From: Acinetobacter sp. ANC 3832
Lineage (GTDB): Bacteria; Pseudomonadota; Gammaproteobacteria; Pseudomonadales; Moraxellaceae
Direction: 5' to 3'
DNA length: 64,000 bases
NCBI RefSeq assembly: GCF_002135415.1
Contig: NZ_NEGJ01000002.1
Span: 248,001 to 312,000, forward strand
Under the pieces are notes generated by a model. The model made no database searches. It saw nothing but the letters and a program-made list of their open reading frames with translations, and was not told the DNA's origin. This document shows positions 53,687-63,621 of the stretch, piece after piece; the stretch's first letter is position 1, and each line of letters opens with the position of its first letter. A program made the position numbers and the translations under genes.

Positions 53687-54454
53687 ATGAATATTAGAGA
53701 TGCTGTCCCACAAGGAGCTCATCAAAATCTGCAATTCCACCGTCAATATGGTGTCAATGCAATGTTGCCTGAGATGAATTGGCAAGAAATTTTTAAACAC
53801 AGCAAACTCAATGATACCCATTTACAGGCTTTAAATACCCTCTATCAAAGCGCTGTACCTCTCGCATTACAAGTTTTTGAAGAACTGAAATTTGATGTTT
53901 TTACACCTGTGGCATATGACCCACATGGTTTGGGACTATTTGATAAACTTGCACAGCAAGAAGACAAACTGATTCAAATTTTAGAAAGTGAAAGCAACAA
54001 TTTAAGTGATGAAACTCGACACCAAATTTGGAGTATGTTACTCCGTGGTGGCGCTGTATTGGTATTCAAAGCATGGCTAGGTAAAGTAAAAACAGGCAAT
54101 AATGAATTAGATATGACGCAATTAGATGAGCTCTCTGATTTATTATTTATCAAAACGCCACCGAATAATTTAGCACAACGTTTACATGTTGATGCCCAAG
54201 CAAATTACGATCATATTTTCTTAATGTATGGCACTGATGTGTTCCTTGATCGTTTCAATGGTCTTGAAACTGCAGCACTCTTTGTTGATCTCGGTGTGTA
54301 TGATGCGGCTTTCTTAAGTTTAAGAGATGACCGCGTTGCAGATTATCTCAAAGCAAAAGGCTATGTTTCTCAAGATCAAATTGAAGATTTGAAATGTGCA
54401 TTAAACCCATTGGGTTGCCCAGATTTAATCTCAAAACAAGATTGCCTAGCTTAA
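53687..54454 (+). CDS. Conserved-looking protein of unknown function in the acetate locus
   Basis: 255 residues, soluble, acidic and mainly helical. No signal or membrane segment, and no catalytic motif I recognise. Two cysteines near the end (LKCALNPLGCPDL and DC). AGGAG lies 7 bases before the ATG, so it should be well translated. It lies between the CrbS-like kinase and the convergent CrbR-like regulator, behind a long spacer with 12-base direct repeats, so it may be part of their regulon. A terminator shared with the regulator gene follows. Confidence 0.7.
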   Translation: MNIRDAVPQGAHQNLQFHRQYGVNAMLPEMNWQEIFKHSKLNDTHLQALNTLYQSAVPLALQVFEELKFDVFTPVAYDPHGLGLFDKLAQQEDKLIQILESESNNLSDETRHQIWSMLLRGGAVLVFKAWLGKVKTGNNELDMTQLDELSDLLFIKTPPNNLAQRLHVDAQANYDHIFLMYGTDVFLDRFNGLETAALFVDLGVYDAAFLSLRDDRVADYLKAKGYVSQDQIEDLKCALNPLGCPDLISKQDCLA

Positions 54455-54475
54455 AATTCAAACTGCAATACCCAT

Positions 54476-54503
54476 AAAAAAGACCTCAATTGAGGTCTTT
54501 TTC
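54476..54503. terminator. Bidirectional terminator before the LuxR-type regulator gene
   Basis: Perfect palindrome AGACCTCAATTGAGGTCT flanked by A6 and T5, between convergent genes. Confidence 0.85.
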
Positions 54504-54533
54504 TATTTTCACTATTCTATATAGCACTTAAAT

Positions 54534-55184
54534 TTAAACGCGTTTTTCTTCAATATTTAAAGCACTAATAGCCAATACTGCTTGTGTACGATTTTGCACA
54601 CCTAATTTACGGAAAATAGCGGTCACATGCGCTTTAATCGTTGCTTCAGAGACTTCTAATTCATAAGCAATTTGCTTATTCAATAAACCTTCAGCAACCA
54701 TCATCAATACACGGAATTGTTGTGGTGTAAGCGATTGAATACGTTCAGCCAAAGCGGTTTCATCTGCAGCACGAGGGTCAAAATTCAAATTGGTCGGTAA
54801 ATTTGGTGGTAACCAAATATCACCTTCAAGCACTTGACGAATCGCTTCACCAATATGGCTTGGGTGCGCAGATTTAGGAATATAACCCATTGCACCATGT
54901 GCAATTGCGCGTTGAATAATCGATGTTTCTTCGTGTGCTGAAACCACAATAATCGGCAATGATGGATACTGTGCACGCACATGTACCAATGCTGAAAAGC
55001 CAGAAGCCCCCGGTAAATTTAGGTCTAGTAGAACTAAATCCGGTTCAGGACCATTTTCTAAGCGTTCATAAAACTCATTGACCGCAGCAGTCTCATTAAT
55101 TTGAGCTTGAGGTAAGCTGTAACGAACCGCTTGAATTAAAGCGTGGCGAAACAGGGGATGATCATCAACGATTAAAATATTCAT
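54534..55184 (-). CDS. crbR: LuxR/NarL-type response regulator, CrbR-like
   Basis: 216 residues. Receiver domain with acidic pocket Asp7-Asp8, phosphoacceptor Asp54 (VLLDLNLPG) and the conserved Lys in YIPKSAH. C-terminal LuxR helix-turn-helix: LTPQQFRVLMMVAEGLLNKQIAYELEVSEATIKAHVTAIFRKLGV. It is the natural partner of the nearby CrbS-like kinase, and such pairs activate acs and actP. Own ATG 55184. The 376-bp spacer upstream shows no box matching the acs/yjcH motif. Confidence 0.88.
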   Translation of the reverse strand: MNILIVDDHPLFRHALIQAVRYSLPQAQINETAAVNEFYERLENGPEPDLVLLDLNLPGASGFSALVHVRAQYPSLPIIVVSAHEETSIIQRAIAHGAMGYIPKSAHPSHIGEAIRQVLEGDIWLPPNLPTNLNFDPRAADETALAERIQSLTPQQFRVLMMVAEGLLNKQIAYELEVSEATIKAHVTAIFRKLGVQNRTQAVLAISALNIEEKRV

Positions 55185-55560
55185 AAGCGAAGCGAAAGAT
55201 CTTTAGCACAGAAGTCAATTCTAACCGTACTCTTGCTATTAAGGATACGTAAATCTTTACTATTTTTCGGATAAATACTTGGTTTGAATCAGAAAGGCTT
55301 ACTTTTTATAAGCTATTAGCCTAATTATAGATATTTATATCTGCTTTAAATATAAAATAAATACATTAAAATGAATTACTTATTCTTCAAAATTATAATG
55401 AGAATGATCAATATCTTATTGCCTAATCCTATCAAAAATTAAACAGAAAATAATCATATATCAAAAATAGATAAACTTTTTTCATTTGCTTATTTTACAC
55501 CCCAGCACCTGATAATGATTAATAGATGACATCCCGAGAACAAAATTTTAGGTTGTCCAT

Positions 55561-56298
55561 ATGTCTATTTTTTCACAACAAAAACCATTAAACATCGTCG
55601 CTGTTTCTGGTGGTTTAAATAACCCTTCCAAAACTGAAGCGTTGGTTCAAGAAATTTTAAATGAATTAGGTCAAGCAACGCCAATTAACGTACATTTTAT
55701 TAAATTTAGTGAAATCGGACATTTATTGGGAGGTGCAATTTACCGCAACCAATTACCACAACGCGTACAAGATGATTTAGCTGCCGTTGAAGCTGCTGAT
55801 GCACTGATTGTCGGCACCCCTGTTTATCGCGCATCATTTACAGGCCTGTTCAAACACTTCTTTGATTTTGTCGAACAAACAGCACTGGTCGATGTTCCTG
55901 TTTTACTTGCGGCATCAGGCGGAAGTGATCGTCATGCTTTAGTACTTGAACATCAATTACGTCCATTGTTCAGCTTCTTTCAAGCCCAGACTTTACCGAT
56001 TGGTGTCTATGCCACAGATCGTGACTTCACCCCTGAATATACCATTCACAGTGAATTCTTACGTGATCGTATTACCTTAGCTGTGGCACGTGCTTTACCT
56101 ATTTTGGAATGGGCACCTGCGAAAGGTCAACGCGCTGAAGTTGTGAAAGCAAAAAGCCAACAAGCCAACCAAAACTTGGGCATTAATAAACAAATTGAGC
56201 AAGAAGAAGTTTTACCTTCGGCAGCAGTACCTAGTTTAGATGCAGCGGAATCTCGTTTACACCATAAATCGAAGACACCGCAATCTCAGGTTGCTTAA
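55561..56298 (+). CDS. msuE: NAD(P)H-dependent FMN reductase, MsuE type
   Basis: 245 residues. Flavodoxin-like NADPH-dependent FMN reductase domain: AVSGGLNNPSKTEALVQEIL at the N-terminus and GTPVYRASFTGLFKHFFDFV in the middle bind FMN phosphate and ring. A 50-residue polar tail follows, longer than the minimal enzyme. It supplies FMNH2 to the monooxygenase encoded 27 bp downstream. The operon serves sulfur scavenging from sulfones and sulfonates. No sigma-54 -24/-12 promoter is clear upstream. Confidence 0.88.
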   Translation: MSIFSQQKPLNIVAVSGGLNNPSKTEALVQEILNELGQATPINVHFIKFSEIGHLLGGAIYRNQLPQRVQDDLAAVEAADALIVGTPVYRASFTGLFKHFFDFVEQTALVDVPVLLAASGGSDRHALVLEHQLRPLFSFFQAQTLPIGVYATDRDFTPEYTIHSEFLRDRITLAVARALPILEWAPAKGQRAEVVKAKSQQANQNLGINKQIEQEEVLPSAAVPSLDAAESRLHHKSKTPQSQVA

Positions 56299-56325
56299 GT
56301 CAATAAAAAATTAGAGGATGCTGAT

Positions 56326-57453
56326 ATGACTCAATATAAAAAAGAACAACAGACGATAGATCAAGCCATTAAATTTGCCTATTGGGTGCCCAATGTAAGT
56401 GGTGGCTTGGTGGTGAGTAACATCGAACAACGTACCGATTGGAGCTATGACTACAATGTACGTTTGGCGCAAGCTGCTGAAAAAAGTGGTTTTGAATACG
56501 CCCTGACCCAAATCCGTTTTACAGCGGGTTATGGTGCAGATAATCAACATGAATCAGTCAGTTTTAGTCACGGTTTATTGGCGAAAACTGAAAAACTCAA
56601 AGTGATTGCAGCCATCCTCCCTGGTCCGTGGAAACCAGCTTTAGCGGCAAAGCAATTAGCAACGATTGATCATCTAACCAATGGGCGCATTGCGATTAAT
56701 GTAGTGAGTGGTTGGTTCCGTGGTGAATTTGATGCGATTGGCGAACCTTGGCCTGAACATGATCAACGCTATGTCCGTTCGGAAGAATTTATTCGCACTT
56801 TAAAAGGCGTTTGGACAACAGATAACTATAGTTTTGATGGTGAATATTACCAATTTAAAGATTACACCTTAAAGCCAAAACCACTGCAAAAGCCACATAT
56901 TGAAATTTTCCAAGGCGGTAGCTCACGTGCAGCACGTGACATGGCTTCACGTGTTTCAGATTGGTACTTCACCAATGGCAACACCCCTGCTGAAATTAAA
57001 AAGCAGATTGATGATATACGTGAAAAAGCCAAAGCCAATAATCATCAAGTTAAAATTGGCGTGAATGCTTTTATTATTGCCCGTAATACAGAAGAAGAGG
57101 CTAAACAAGTCCTTCAAGCTATTATTGATGGTGCGAATATTGAAGCCGTACACGCTTTTGGTGATGCAACCCGTGAAGCTGGTGCATCTTCTAAAGAAGG
57201 AGAAGGTAACTGGGCTAAATCTACGTTTGAAGATTTAGTTCAATATAACGATGGATTCAGAACCAATTTGATTGGAACACCACAACAAATTGCAGAACGT
57301 ATTGTTGAATTGAAAGAAGTCGGTGTAGATCTTATTCTTTCAGGTTTCTTACACTTTATTGAAGAGGTTGAATATTTTGGTGAACGTGTTCTGCCTTTAG
57401 TTCGCCAACTTGAAGAAGCTCAACACAGTCAAATTACTGCGAAATCAGCTTAG
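56326..57453 (+). CDS. sfnG: FMNH2-dependent dimethylsulfone monooxygenase
   Basis: 375 residues, luciferase-like barrel of the two-component alkanesulfonate monooxygenase family. The blocks FAYWVPNVSGGLVVSNIEQRTDW, GRIAINVVSGWFRGEFDAIGEPW and EIFQGGSSRAARDMA are those of SfnG, which converts dimethylsulfone to methanesulfinate. It uses reduced flavin from MsuE just upstream. AGAGGA precedes the ATG. Transcription ends at 57494-57519. Confidence 0.93.
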   Translation: MTQYKKEQQTIDQAIKFAYWVPNVSGGLVVSNIEQRTDWSYDYNVRLAQAAEKSGFEYALTQIRFTAGYGADNQHESVSFSHGLLAKTEKLKVIAAILPGPWKPALAAKQLATIDHLTNGRIAINVVSGWFRGEFDAIGEPWPEHDQRYVRSEEFIRTLKGVWTTDNYSFDGEYYQFKDYTLKPKPLQKPHIEIFQGGSSRAARDMASRVSDWYFTNGNTPAEIKKQIDDIREKAKANNHQVKIGVNAFIIARNTEEEAKQVLQAIIDGANIEAVHAFGDATREAGASSKEGEGNWAKSTFEDLVQYNDGFRTNLIGTPQQIAERIVELKEVGVDLILSGFLHFIEEVEYFGERVLPLVRQLEEAQHSQITAKSA

Positions 57454-57493
57454 ACTGTGACATAACAATAACCGATAAGAGCATGTTCTTTAT

Positions 57494-57519
57494 TTCCCTC
57501 AGAGCTCGGTCTGAGGGAA
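57494..57519 (+). terminator. msuE-sfnG terminator
   Basis: TTCCCTCAG/CTGAGGGAA stem with an 8-base loop and T5, 41 bp past the sfnG stop. Confidence 0.85.
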
Positions 57520-57654
57520 TTTTTCATTTGAATTTTACATCAAAATAAGTTTATCTTAAGGCAAGACGTTTCTAATTATCCTTTGATTTATACAACAACC
57601 TAAATCAACACCCCTAAATATATTATCGAATCCAATCACTACGAGTATATCTTC

Positions 57655-58326
57655 ATGAAAATCATAATTTTTGGTGCGAGCGGAATGGTTGGGCAAGGTG
57701 TTTTAAAGGAATGCTTACTTGCTGATGATGTGAAAGAAGTGATGGTGGTTGGACGGCAAAACCTTGATATCCAAAATTCCAAATTAAAACAAGTAATTAC
57801 TGCTGACTTACATCAAACCGATTATCTAAATAACATTCAAAATTTTGATGCATGTTTTTTTTGTTTGGGTATCTCTGCATCGGGATTATCAGAACAACAA
57901 TATCATGCTGTTACCTACGATTTAACTATACAAATCGCCAAAGCATTAGAAATAAATCATCCTAATATGACCTTTATTTATGTTTCTGGCAGCGGTACAG
58001 ACAGCTCTGAGCAAGGTACAGTGATGTGGGCACGTGTGAAAGGTAAAACTGAAAATGCCTTGCTCCGAATGAATTTTAAAGCGGTTTACCTTTTCCGCCC
58101 TGCAATTATTCAGCCTTTAGATGGTATTCAATCAAAAACAAAGAGCTATCGTTTATTTTATAAAATAATGAACCCTATTCTTCCGCTGATTAAACGTCTT
58201 TCACCTCACTCCATTTTAACAACGAGTAGTATCGGCGTGGCGATGCTAAATGCTGTCCGCAGTGGTTACCCGACTCATATTTTAGAAGTCAAAGATATTG
58301 CTCAACTAGCCTCGAAAGTTAGCTAA
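57655..58326 (+). CDS. NAD(P)-binding Rossmann-fold protein (atypical SDR)
   Basis: 223 residues. Cofactor loop IIFGASGMVGQGVLKECL at the N-terminus; FYVSGSG-like strand IYVSGSGTDSS and the ending typical of NAD(P)H-binding (NmrA/HTATIP2-like) proteins. The Tyr-x3-Lys pair is not clear; a WARVKGKTE stretch occupies the place where it would be. Possibly a regulatory or quinone-type reductase. Function unknown. Stand-alone gene between sfnG and the convergent acyl-CoA-dehydrogenase-like gene. Confidence 0.78.
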   Translation: MKIIIFGASGMVGQGVLKECLLADDVKEVMVVGRQNLDIQNSKLKQVITADLHQTDYLNNIQNFDACFFCLGISASGLSEQQYHAVTYDLTIQIAKALEINHPNMTFIYVSGSGTDSSEQGTVMWARVKGKTENALLRMNFKAVYLFRPAIIQPLDGIQSKTKSYRLFYKIMNPILPLIKRLSPHSILTTSSIGVAMLNAVRSGYPTHILEVKDIAQLASKVS

Positions 58327-58364
58327 TTAAAGCAGTACCTTTTATGAATAATCCAACATCCAAA

Positions 58365-59546
58365 TCACGAATAAAAACTCGGATCAGGTACTTTACCTGT
58401 TAATACCCACTCACCCACTTCCTGATATTTATAATCAATCGGGTCATGCAAAGTCTGCGTCCGCACATTACGCCAAAAACGATCAATATTCAGTTTGGCA
58501 GTGGTTGCCCTCGCCCCCATCACTTGAAAAATATTTTGCGTGATATAAAGCGATGTATTGGTCGCAGCAATTTTTGCAGTCGCAATAGCAATAGATACTT
58601 CGCCACGTTGCTCTGCAGTTAAATTTTCTACTTGATTCCAAGCATGCTGTAGCGTTTCAATTGCTTTATTCGTTAATAAACGTACACTTTCCAGTTGTAC
58701 ATAAAACTCTGCAAAATGCTTTTGGGTAAATGGATCATTCACGGCATTTTCAACCAAAGATTTCGACCATGCTTTTTGGCTTTGAACCGTTTCTTTAGCA
58801 AGTTCAAAAGCACCTTCAGCGACCCCTAAAAAGAGATGCACAAAGATGAGTTGGGCAATGAGCGGACGTAAACTGGAATAGGGTGTGCTCAATGGCCCCG
58901 GATTTAAGAGTAATTCATCTTTATGAATTTTAACCTGTTCAAAATGACTATTTCCGCTATCGGTTTGGCGTTGTCCCATATTGTTCCAATCCCCCAAAAG
59001 ACTGACGCCTTCACGAACCGTTGGAATAACGCCAATCAATAACTTAGCTTCATCGTTATACGCCGAACATAATAAAATATCTGAATCCATAGAGCCTGAA
59101 CAAAAACTTTTATCACCCTGAAAAATAAATTCATTTTCTGAAATTTGTTGTGCTGTTGTTCTTCGATCGAGAGGATTTAAAGTATTCCCCCAAAATAAGT
59201 TTTGTTTTACGGTTTGCTCAAACCAAGATTGATATTGCTCAGCTTGTGAAAATAATTGTACTGTCGCAATCAATAAATGATGAAAACCATATACATGCGC
59301 TAGTGAACTATCTACTTGAGCAATGATTTGAATGGTTTGGAAAATGGTTTTCCAATCTGCGCCTTGCCCACCGTATTGTTGAGGAATAGATAAGCCCAAT
59401 AAGCCACTTTGACGAATTAAATCACGCTCAAACTTCGGGTTTCCACCTGCTTTATCACGCTCTGCTGCTGTTTCAGCAAATTGTTGTGCAAGCTGTTGCG
59501 CAATTTCTAAAGGTGTTTGAACTAAAAGCGGTTGTTGCGCATTCAT
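58365..59546 (-). CDS. Acyl-CoA dehydrogenase-family flavoprotein, SfnB/DszC-like
   Basis: 393 residues, acyl-CoA dehydrogenase fold. The stretch DKSFCSGSMDSDILLCSA and the ending RFWRNVRTQTLHDPIDYKYQEVGEWVLTG resemble DszC- and SfnB-type flavin monooxygenases, which use free FMNH2 to oxidise sulfur compounds, more than fatty-acid dehydrogenases; the usual catalytic Glu is not evident. The neighbouring msuE-sfnG genes support a sulfur-scavenging role. ATG 59546 is chosen with GAG about 8 bases upstream; GTG 59555 is possible. Confidence 0.8.
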   Translation of the reverse strand: MNAQQPLLVQTPLEIAQQLAQQFAETAAERDKAGGNPKFERDLIRQSGLLGLSIPQQYGGQGADWKTIFQTIQIIAQVDSSLAHVYGFHHLLIATVQLFSQAEQYQSWFEQTVKQNLFWGNTLNPLDRRTTAQQISENEFIFQGDKSFCSGSMDSDILLCSAYNDEAKLLIGVIPTVREGVSLLGDWNNMGQRQTDSGNSHFEQVKIHKDELLLNPGPLSTPYSSLRPLIAQLIFVHLFLGVAEGAFELAKETVQSQKAWSKSLVENAVNDPFTQKHFAEFYVQLESVRLLTNKAIETLQHAWNQVENLTAEQRGEVSIAIATAKIAATNTSLYITQNIFQVMGARATTAKLNIDRFWRNVRTQTLHDPIDYKYQEVGEWVLTGKVPDPSFYS

Positions 59547-59640
59547 GCTGCTCACTCATATTTTTATATCTGCTTAAAAGCTTAACAGATCAAAGCCAAT
59601 ACCTTTATCACAATGCCTGAAGTGTTTATTCCTTAAATAA

Positions 59641-59668
59641 AAATACCGCCTATTAACTGGCGGTATTT
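59641..59668. terminator. acs terminator
   Basis: AAATACCGCC/GGCGGTATTT stem with an 8-base loop, 42 bp past the acs stop; A residues on the left serve as U tract on the minus strand. Confidence 0.72.
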
Positions 59669-59709
59669 GAAATGTTGAAGATTAGACTTCTCAGATAAAA
59701 TCACTCAAT

Positions 59710-61653
59710 TTAAGAATTCGCCTTCACTTCTGCTATCAACTGATCCACCACACTTGGATCAGCCAATGTTGATGTATCACCTAAGCTGTCTAACTCATTG
59801 GCAGCAATTTTACGCAGAATACGACGCATAATTTTGCCAGAACGTGTTTTCGGCAATGATGGTGCCCAATACAAAGCATCAGGTGTTGCCACAGGCCCCA
59901 AGACTTTACGCACCCAAGCAATCAGTTCTTTACGTAAATGATCTGTTTCAGGAATACCTGCCTGTAAGGTGACATAGGCACAAATGCCTTCACCTTTAAT
60001 CTCATGTGGCATTCCTACAACGGCAGCCTCTGCGACATGTTCATGTGCAACTAAAGCACTTTCAACCTCCGCAGTCCCTAAACGATGCCCTGATACATTT
60101 AATACATCATCGACCCGACCCGTAATCCAGTAATAACCATCTTTATCACGACGTGCACCATCCCCAGTGAAATAAGCACCCGGATAAGTCGCAAAATAGG
60201 CTTCAATAAAACGTTCAGGATCACCCCAAATGGTTCGCATTTGCCCCGGCCATGAATCTTTAATAATTAAATTACCTTCCGCAACACCTTCTAATTCTTT
60301 GCCTTCAGCATCTACCAACGCAGGTTGAACACCAAAAAATGGACGTGTTGCAGAACCCGGTTTCAATGGTGTTGCACCTGGTAAAGGCGAAATTAAAATA
60401 CCACCTGTTTCTGTTTGCCACCATGTATCCACAATTGGACAACGGTTTTCACCCACCACTGTATAGTACCAATTCCATGCTTCAGGATTAATTGGCTCGC
60501 CAACTGAGCCTAATAAACGCAAACTGCTTCGATCACTCTCTCGAACAAAAGCATCCCCCTCTCGCATCATCGCGCGGATGGCAGTTGGAGCAGTATAAAG
60601 AATCGTGACATTATGCTTATCTACAATATGCCCTGTGCGTGCCCATGATGGATATTGTGGAATACCTTCAAACATCACCGTGGTCGTACCATTTGAAAGT
60701 GGTCCATACAGCACATAAGAATGCCCTGTAATCCAACCCACATCAGCCGTACACCAAAACACATCATCCTGTTTTAAATCAAAAACCTCACGGAAAGTGG
60801 TATTCGCATAAGTCAGATAGCCCCCTGTGGTATGCAACACACCTTTCGGCTTACCTGTAGAGCCTGATGTATACAGAATAAAAAGCGGATCTTCAGCATT
60901 CATCGGTTCAGGTGGGCAAATATCATTGACCGTCATGATTTCCATGTGATACCACAAGTCACGCCCTTCATGCATGGTAATCGGATTGCCTGTACGGTGT
61001 ACCACAACCACATTTTGAACTGAATCTGTTCCATCCAAAGCCAAAGCCGCATCCACATTCTCTTTCAGTGGAATCGGTTTACCCCCACGCATACCTGAGT
61101 CAGCGGTAATCACAATTTTAGCTTGACTATCATCAATCCGACTCGCCAATGAATCTGGCGAAAAACCACCGAAAACCACACAATGCACTGCACCAATACG
61201 TGTACACGCCAACATCGCGATGGCTGTTTCAGAGACCATTGGCATATACATCACCACACGATCGCCTTTTTTTACACCGCGTTTTTTTAAAACATTGGCA
61301 AAACGACACACTTCGTCATGCAACTCTTCAAAGGAAATAATTTTATGCCGTGAAGGATGATCACCTTCCCAAATAATGGCAGGTTTATGCGGATGTTCTT
61401 TTAAATGTCGGTCTAAGCAATTTGCACTTACATTCAATTGACCATCGGCAAACCATTCAATTTTAAAGTTATCGGGTTCGAAACTGGTATTTTTAACTTG
61501 GGTAAACGGTTTAATCCAATCCAATTTTTTTGCAGCTTCCGCCCAAAACTCATTTGGATGCTCAAGTGACTGTTGATAACGCTCAAAATATTGTTGTTCA
61601 TTGGTTCGTGCCGTTTTTACAAACTCTTCTGGCACGGGATAAATTTCATTCAT
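59710..61653 (-). CDS. acs: Acetyl-CoA synthetase
   Basis: 647 residues, AMP-forming. The P-loop [19 protein letters not shown], the adenylate motif [10 protein letters not shown] and the C-terminal [11 protein letters not shown], whose Lys is the acetylation-controlled residue, are intact. It turns acetate, ATP and CoA into acetyl-CoA, the step that follows ActP uptake. The 15-base box TTAGGCTTTGGTCGT lies with its core 111 bp before the ATG, matching the yjcH-actP promoter. Likely activated by the CrbS/CrbR-like system at 49.8-55.2 kb. Confidence 0.97.
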   Translation of the reverse strand: MNEIYPVPEEFVKTARTNEQQYFERYQQSLEHPNEFWAEAAKKLDWIKPFTQVKNTSFEPDNFKIEWFADGQLNVSANCLDRHLKEHPHKPAIIWEGDHPSRHKIISFEELHDEVCRFANVLKKRGVKKGDRVVMYMPMVSETAIAMLACTRIGAVHCVVFGGFSPDSLASRIDDSQAKIVITADSGMRGGKPIPLKENVDAALALDGTDSVQNVVVVHRTGNPITMHEGRDLWYHMEIMTVNDICPPEPMNAEDPLFILYTSGSTGKPKGVLHTTGGYLTYANTTFREVFDLKQDDVFWCTADVGWITGHSYVLYGPLSNGTTTVMFEGIPQYPSWARTGHIVDKHNVTILYTAPTAIRAMMREGDAFVRESDRSSLRLLGSVGEPINPEAWNWYYTVVGENRCPIVDTWWQTETGGILISPLPGATPLKPGSATRPFFGVQPALVDAEGKELEGVAEGNLIIKDSWPGQMRTIWGDPERFIEAYFATYPGAYFTGDGARRDKDGYYWITGRVDDVLNVSGHRLGTAEVESALVAHEHVAEAAVVGMPHEIKGEGICAYVTLQAGIPETDHLRKELIAWVRKVLGPVATPDALYWAPSLPKTRSGKIMRRILRKIAANELDSLGDTSTLADPSVVDQLIAEVKANS

Positions 61654-61758
61654 ATTATACTCCCTTACTTTTTCATCTCATCGCGAGATGTATGCTTAGA
61701 TTATTGATTTTATTACGTGCATGCGTTCAGTATTACGACAGCTCAAATTGCACAACAA

Positions 61759-61773
61759 TTAGGCTTTGGTCGT
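61759..61773 (+). promoter_or_regulatory. Putative CrbR-type box upstream of acs
   Basis: TTAGGCTTTGGTCGT; 14 of 15 bases match the copy at 49682-49696. The rest of the 290-bp spacer before the DUF805 gene shows only AT-rich promoter-like DNA. Confidence 0.6.
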
Positions 61774-61943
61774 AGACTAGATATTTTCGTTATACTAGAG
61801 AATAGCGCGATTATTTGCCAAAATCTTGTGAATTTTCAATATCCCTACACTTTTAATCTTATAATTTGTATGTTTGAAAATGGATAGCATTTTCAGACCA
61901 ATCACTTTTATTGAGTGAACCTCCCTCCAAGTGGATCATGTAT

Positions 61944-62525
61944 ATGCACGCTCAAGATTCTTCATCCTTTTTTTCAAAAAATCATACTGTAAAGCAAGTA
62001 TCTCCCTTATCTACTCATGGGCGATTCAATCGTTTGAGCTATATTGCTTGGTATAGTTTTCTCAATTTAATGTATTTTTTTGCGATAGTTGCTTTAAGCG
62101 TATTTTTAGGCATTTTCAATCTGAATACATTTCATTTAAATGAACATGATCTACAATTTTTCATGGGATTTTCGGGTATTGCCTATTTTTTAATGAGTTG
62201 TATCTATCTTTATTTTAATTTCATCATCGTGATTAGGCGCTTACACGACCGAAATAAATCAGGTTGGTACTGTATCTGCTTGTTTATTCCTGTGATTAAT
62301 TTCTTTTTTGCGCTCTATCTCATTTTCGCCCGCGGAGACTCAGGTTTAAATAATTTTGGCTTTCCTCGTCCCTCACACTTCCTTGAGAAAATGTTGGCTT
62401 GGCTGATGATTTTGATGACGATCTTTAGTATTTTTGCAACGGCTAGCATCGTTTCTTATTTCATGGGTACAGGTGATATTGAGAGCCCAAATGTCATTAT
62501 TCAAACAGGAACTGAGTATTTTTAA
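61944..62525 (+). CDS. DUF805 membrane protein
   Basis: 193 residues. HGRFNRLSYIAWYSF, the central IRRLHDRNKSGWYCICLFIPVINFFFALYLIFARG and DSGLNNFGFPRP mark DUF805. Four hydrophobic segments. Unlike its relative at 3444-3986, the last part (MLAWLMILMTIFSIFATASIVSYFMG) is a plain membrane helix without a pilin-like signature. ATG 61944 is chosen because AGTGGA lies 9 bases upstream; ATG 61938 and TTG 61911 are alternatives. Role unknown. Confidence 0.85.
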   Translation: MHAQDSSSFFSKNHTVKQVSPLSTHGRFNRLSYIAWYSFLNLMYFFAIVALSVFLGIFNLNTFHLNEHDLQFFMGFSGIAYFLMSCIYLYFNFIIVIRRLHDRNKSGWYCICLFIPVINFFFALYLIFARGDSGLNNFGFPRPSHFLEKMLAWLMILMTIFSIFATASIVSYFMGTGDIESPNVIIQTGTEYF

Positions 62526-62643
62526 TCACTTTCTTTTAACGAAACACAACAGTTGCTCGACAGTTTAATAATCAGTCAACTGATATACTTTATTTCGGAA
62601 ATATTTCAGGCAAAATAGCGCAACTTTTTTATTGGACAATATC

Positions 62644-63621
62644 GTGGCTGAAGAAGCAAATACCTTAAGTGAGGTCGCTCAAGACACCACACAATTGATT
62701 CATAGTGCTGGTGAAAAAACAGCAAAATCAGTCATTGAACACACTGCAAAGTACAATGATGCATATTCCACGATTGATAAATTTGTCGATGGATTTTGGG
62801 AGCGTATGCCTTATTTGTGCATCGCCCTTGTCGTGCTGTTTATTTTTTGGTTATTGTCTAAACTCTTCAAATTTTTTGTTCGTAAAACATTAGAAAATCG
62901 CTCTTATACCCGTCAAAATTTAGTCTTAGTACTAAACCGTGTTGGTAGTACTGCAATTATCTTTTTTGGTTTTTTAATTGCAATGGTCATCGCCATTCCG
63001 GGCTTTACGCCAAGTCAATTAATGAGTGCACTCGGCATTGGTTCTGTTGCCATCGGTTTTGCATTTAAAGATATTTTTCAAAATATGCTGTCAGGCATTC
63101 TGATTCTTTTGGGCGAACCCTTCAAAATTGGTGATGACATCATCGTCAATAACATGGAAGGTACAGTCGAAGATATCCAAATTCGTGCAACATTTTTACG
63201 CTCACCAGATGGTCGTCGTATCGTGATACCCAATGCCACGGTATATACCAGTGCAGTGACTGTAAATACAGCATACCAACGTCGTCGTTGTGAGTTTATT
63301 GTCGGCATTGGTTATGAAGATGATGTGCAAAAAGCCAAAGATATCATTCTCAAATTACTGGATCGAGATACTAAAATTCTAAGCCAACCGGGCTTTAGTG
63401 TTAATGTTGCTGCTTTGGCAGATTTCTCTATTAATTTAAAAGTTCAATGGTGGGTCAATACTACCGAAACTTCAACGTCTGCATCTGTCAGTGAAGTTCA
63501 GGAATTGGTCATTGATGCTTTTGCCAAACACAATATTTCGATTCCTTACCCTGTACAAGAAGTCAAAGTTTATCGTGGCGATCCGTCTGTGGATGAACTC
63601 GATTCAGGTCGTGCTAAATAA
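62644..63621 (+). CDS. mscS: Small-conductance mechanosensitive channel
   Basis: 325 residues. A polar N-terminal head of about 50 residues, three membrane helices, then the MscS beta domain. The pore helix LMSALGIGSVAIGFAFKDIFQNMLSGILILLGEPFKIGD is the family signature. It opens under membrane tension to release osmolytes after hypo-osmotic shock. GTG 62644 with GGACA upstream is preferred over TTG 62632. Its end overlaps that of rsmE by 18 bp in convergent orientation. Confidence 0.92.
   Translation: MAEEANTLSEVAQDTTQLIHSAGEKTAKSVIEHTAKYNDAYSTIDKFVDGFWERMPYLCIALVVLFIFWLLSKLFKFFVRKTLENRSYTRQNLVLVLNRVGSTAIIFFGFLIAMVIAIPGFTPSQLMSALGIGSVAIGFAFKDIFQNMLSGILILLGEPFKIGDDIIVNNMEGTVEDIQIRATFLRSPDGRRIVIPNATVYTSAVTVNTAYQRRRCEFIVGIGYEDDVQKAKDIILKLLDRDTKILSQPGFSVNVAALADFSINLKVQWWVNTTETSTSASVSEVQELVIDAFAKHNISIPYPVQEVKVYRGDPSVDELDSGRAK

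Noticed and set aside
55511..55525. GATAATGATTAAT resembling a Fur half-site before msuE
   Set aside because: Only the first nine or so bases fit and the second half is absent; sulfur genes have no reason to respond to iron.
61725..61740. TTACGACA in the acs upstream region resembling the AraC-type 16-mer
   Set aside because: The TTGAC half is missing, so it matches only eight bases.
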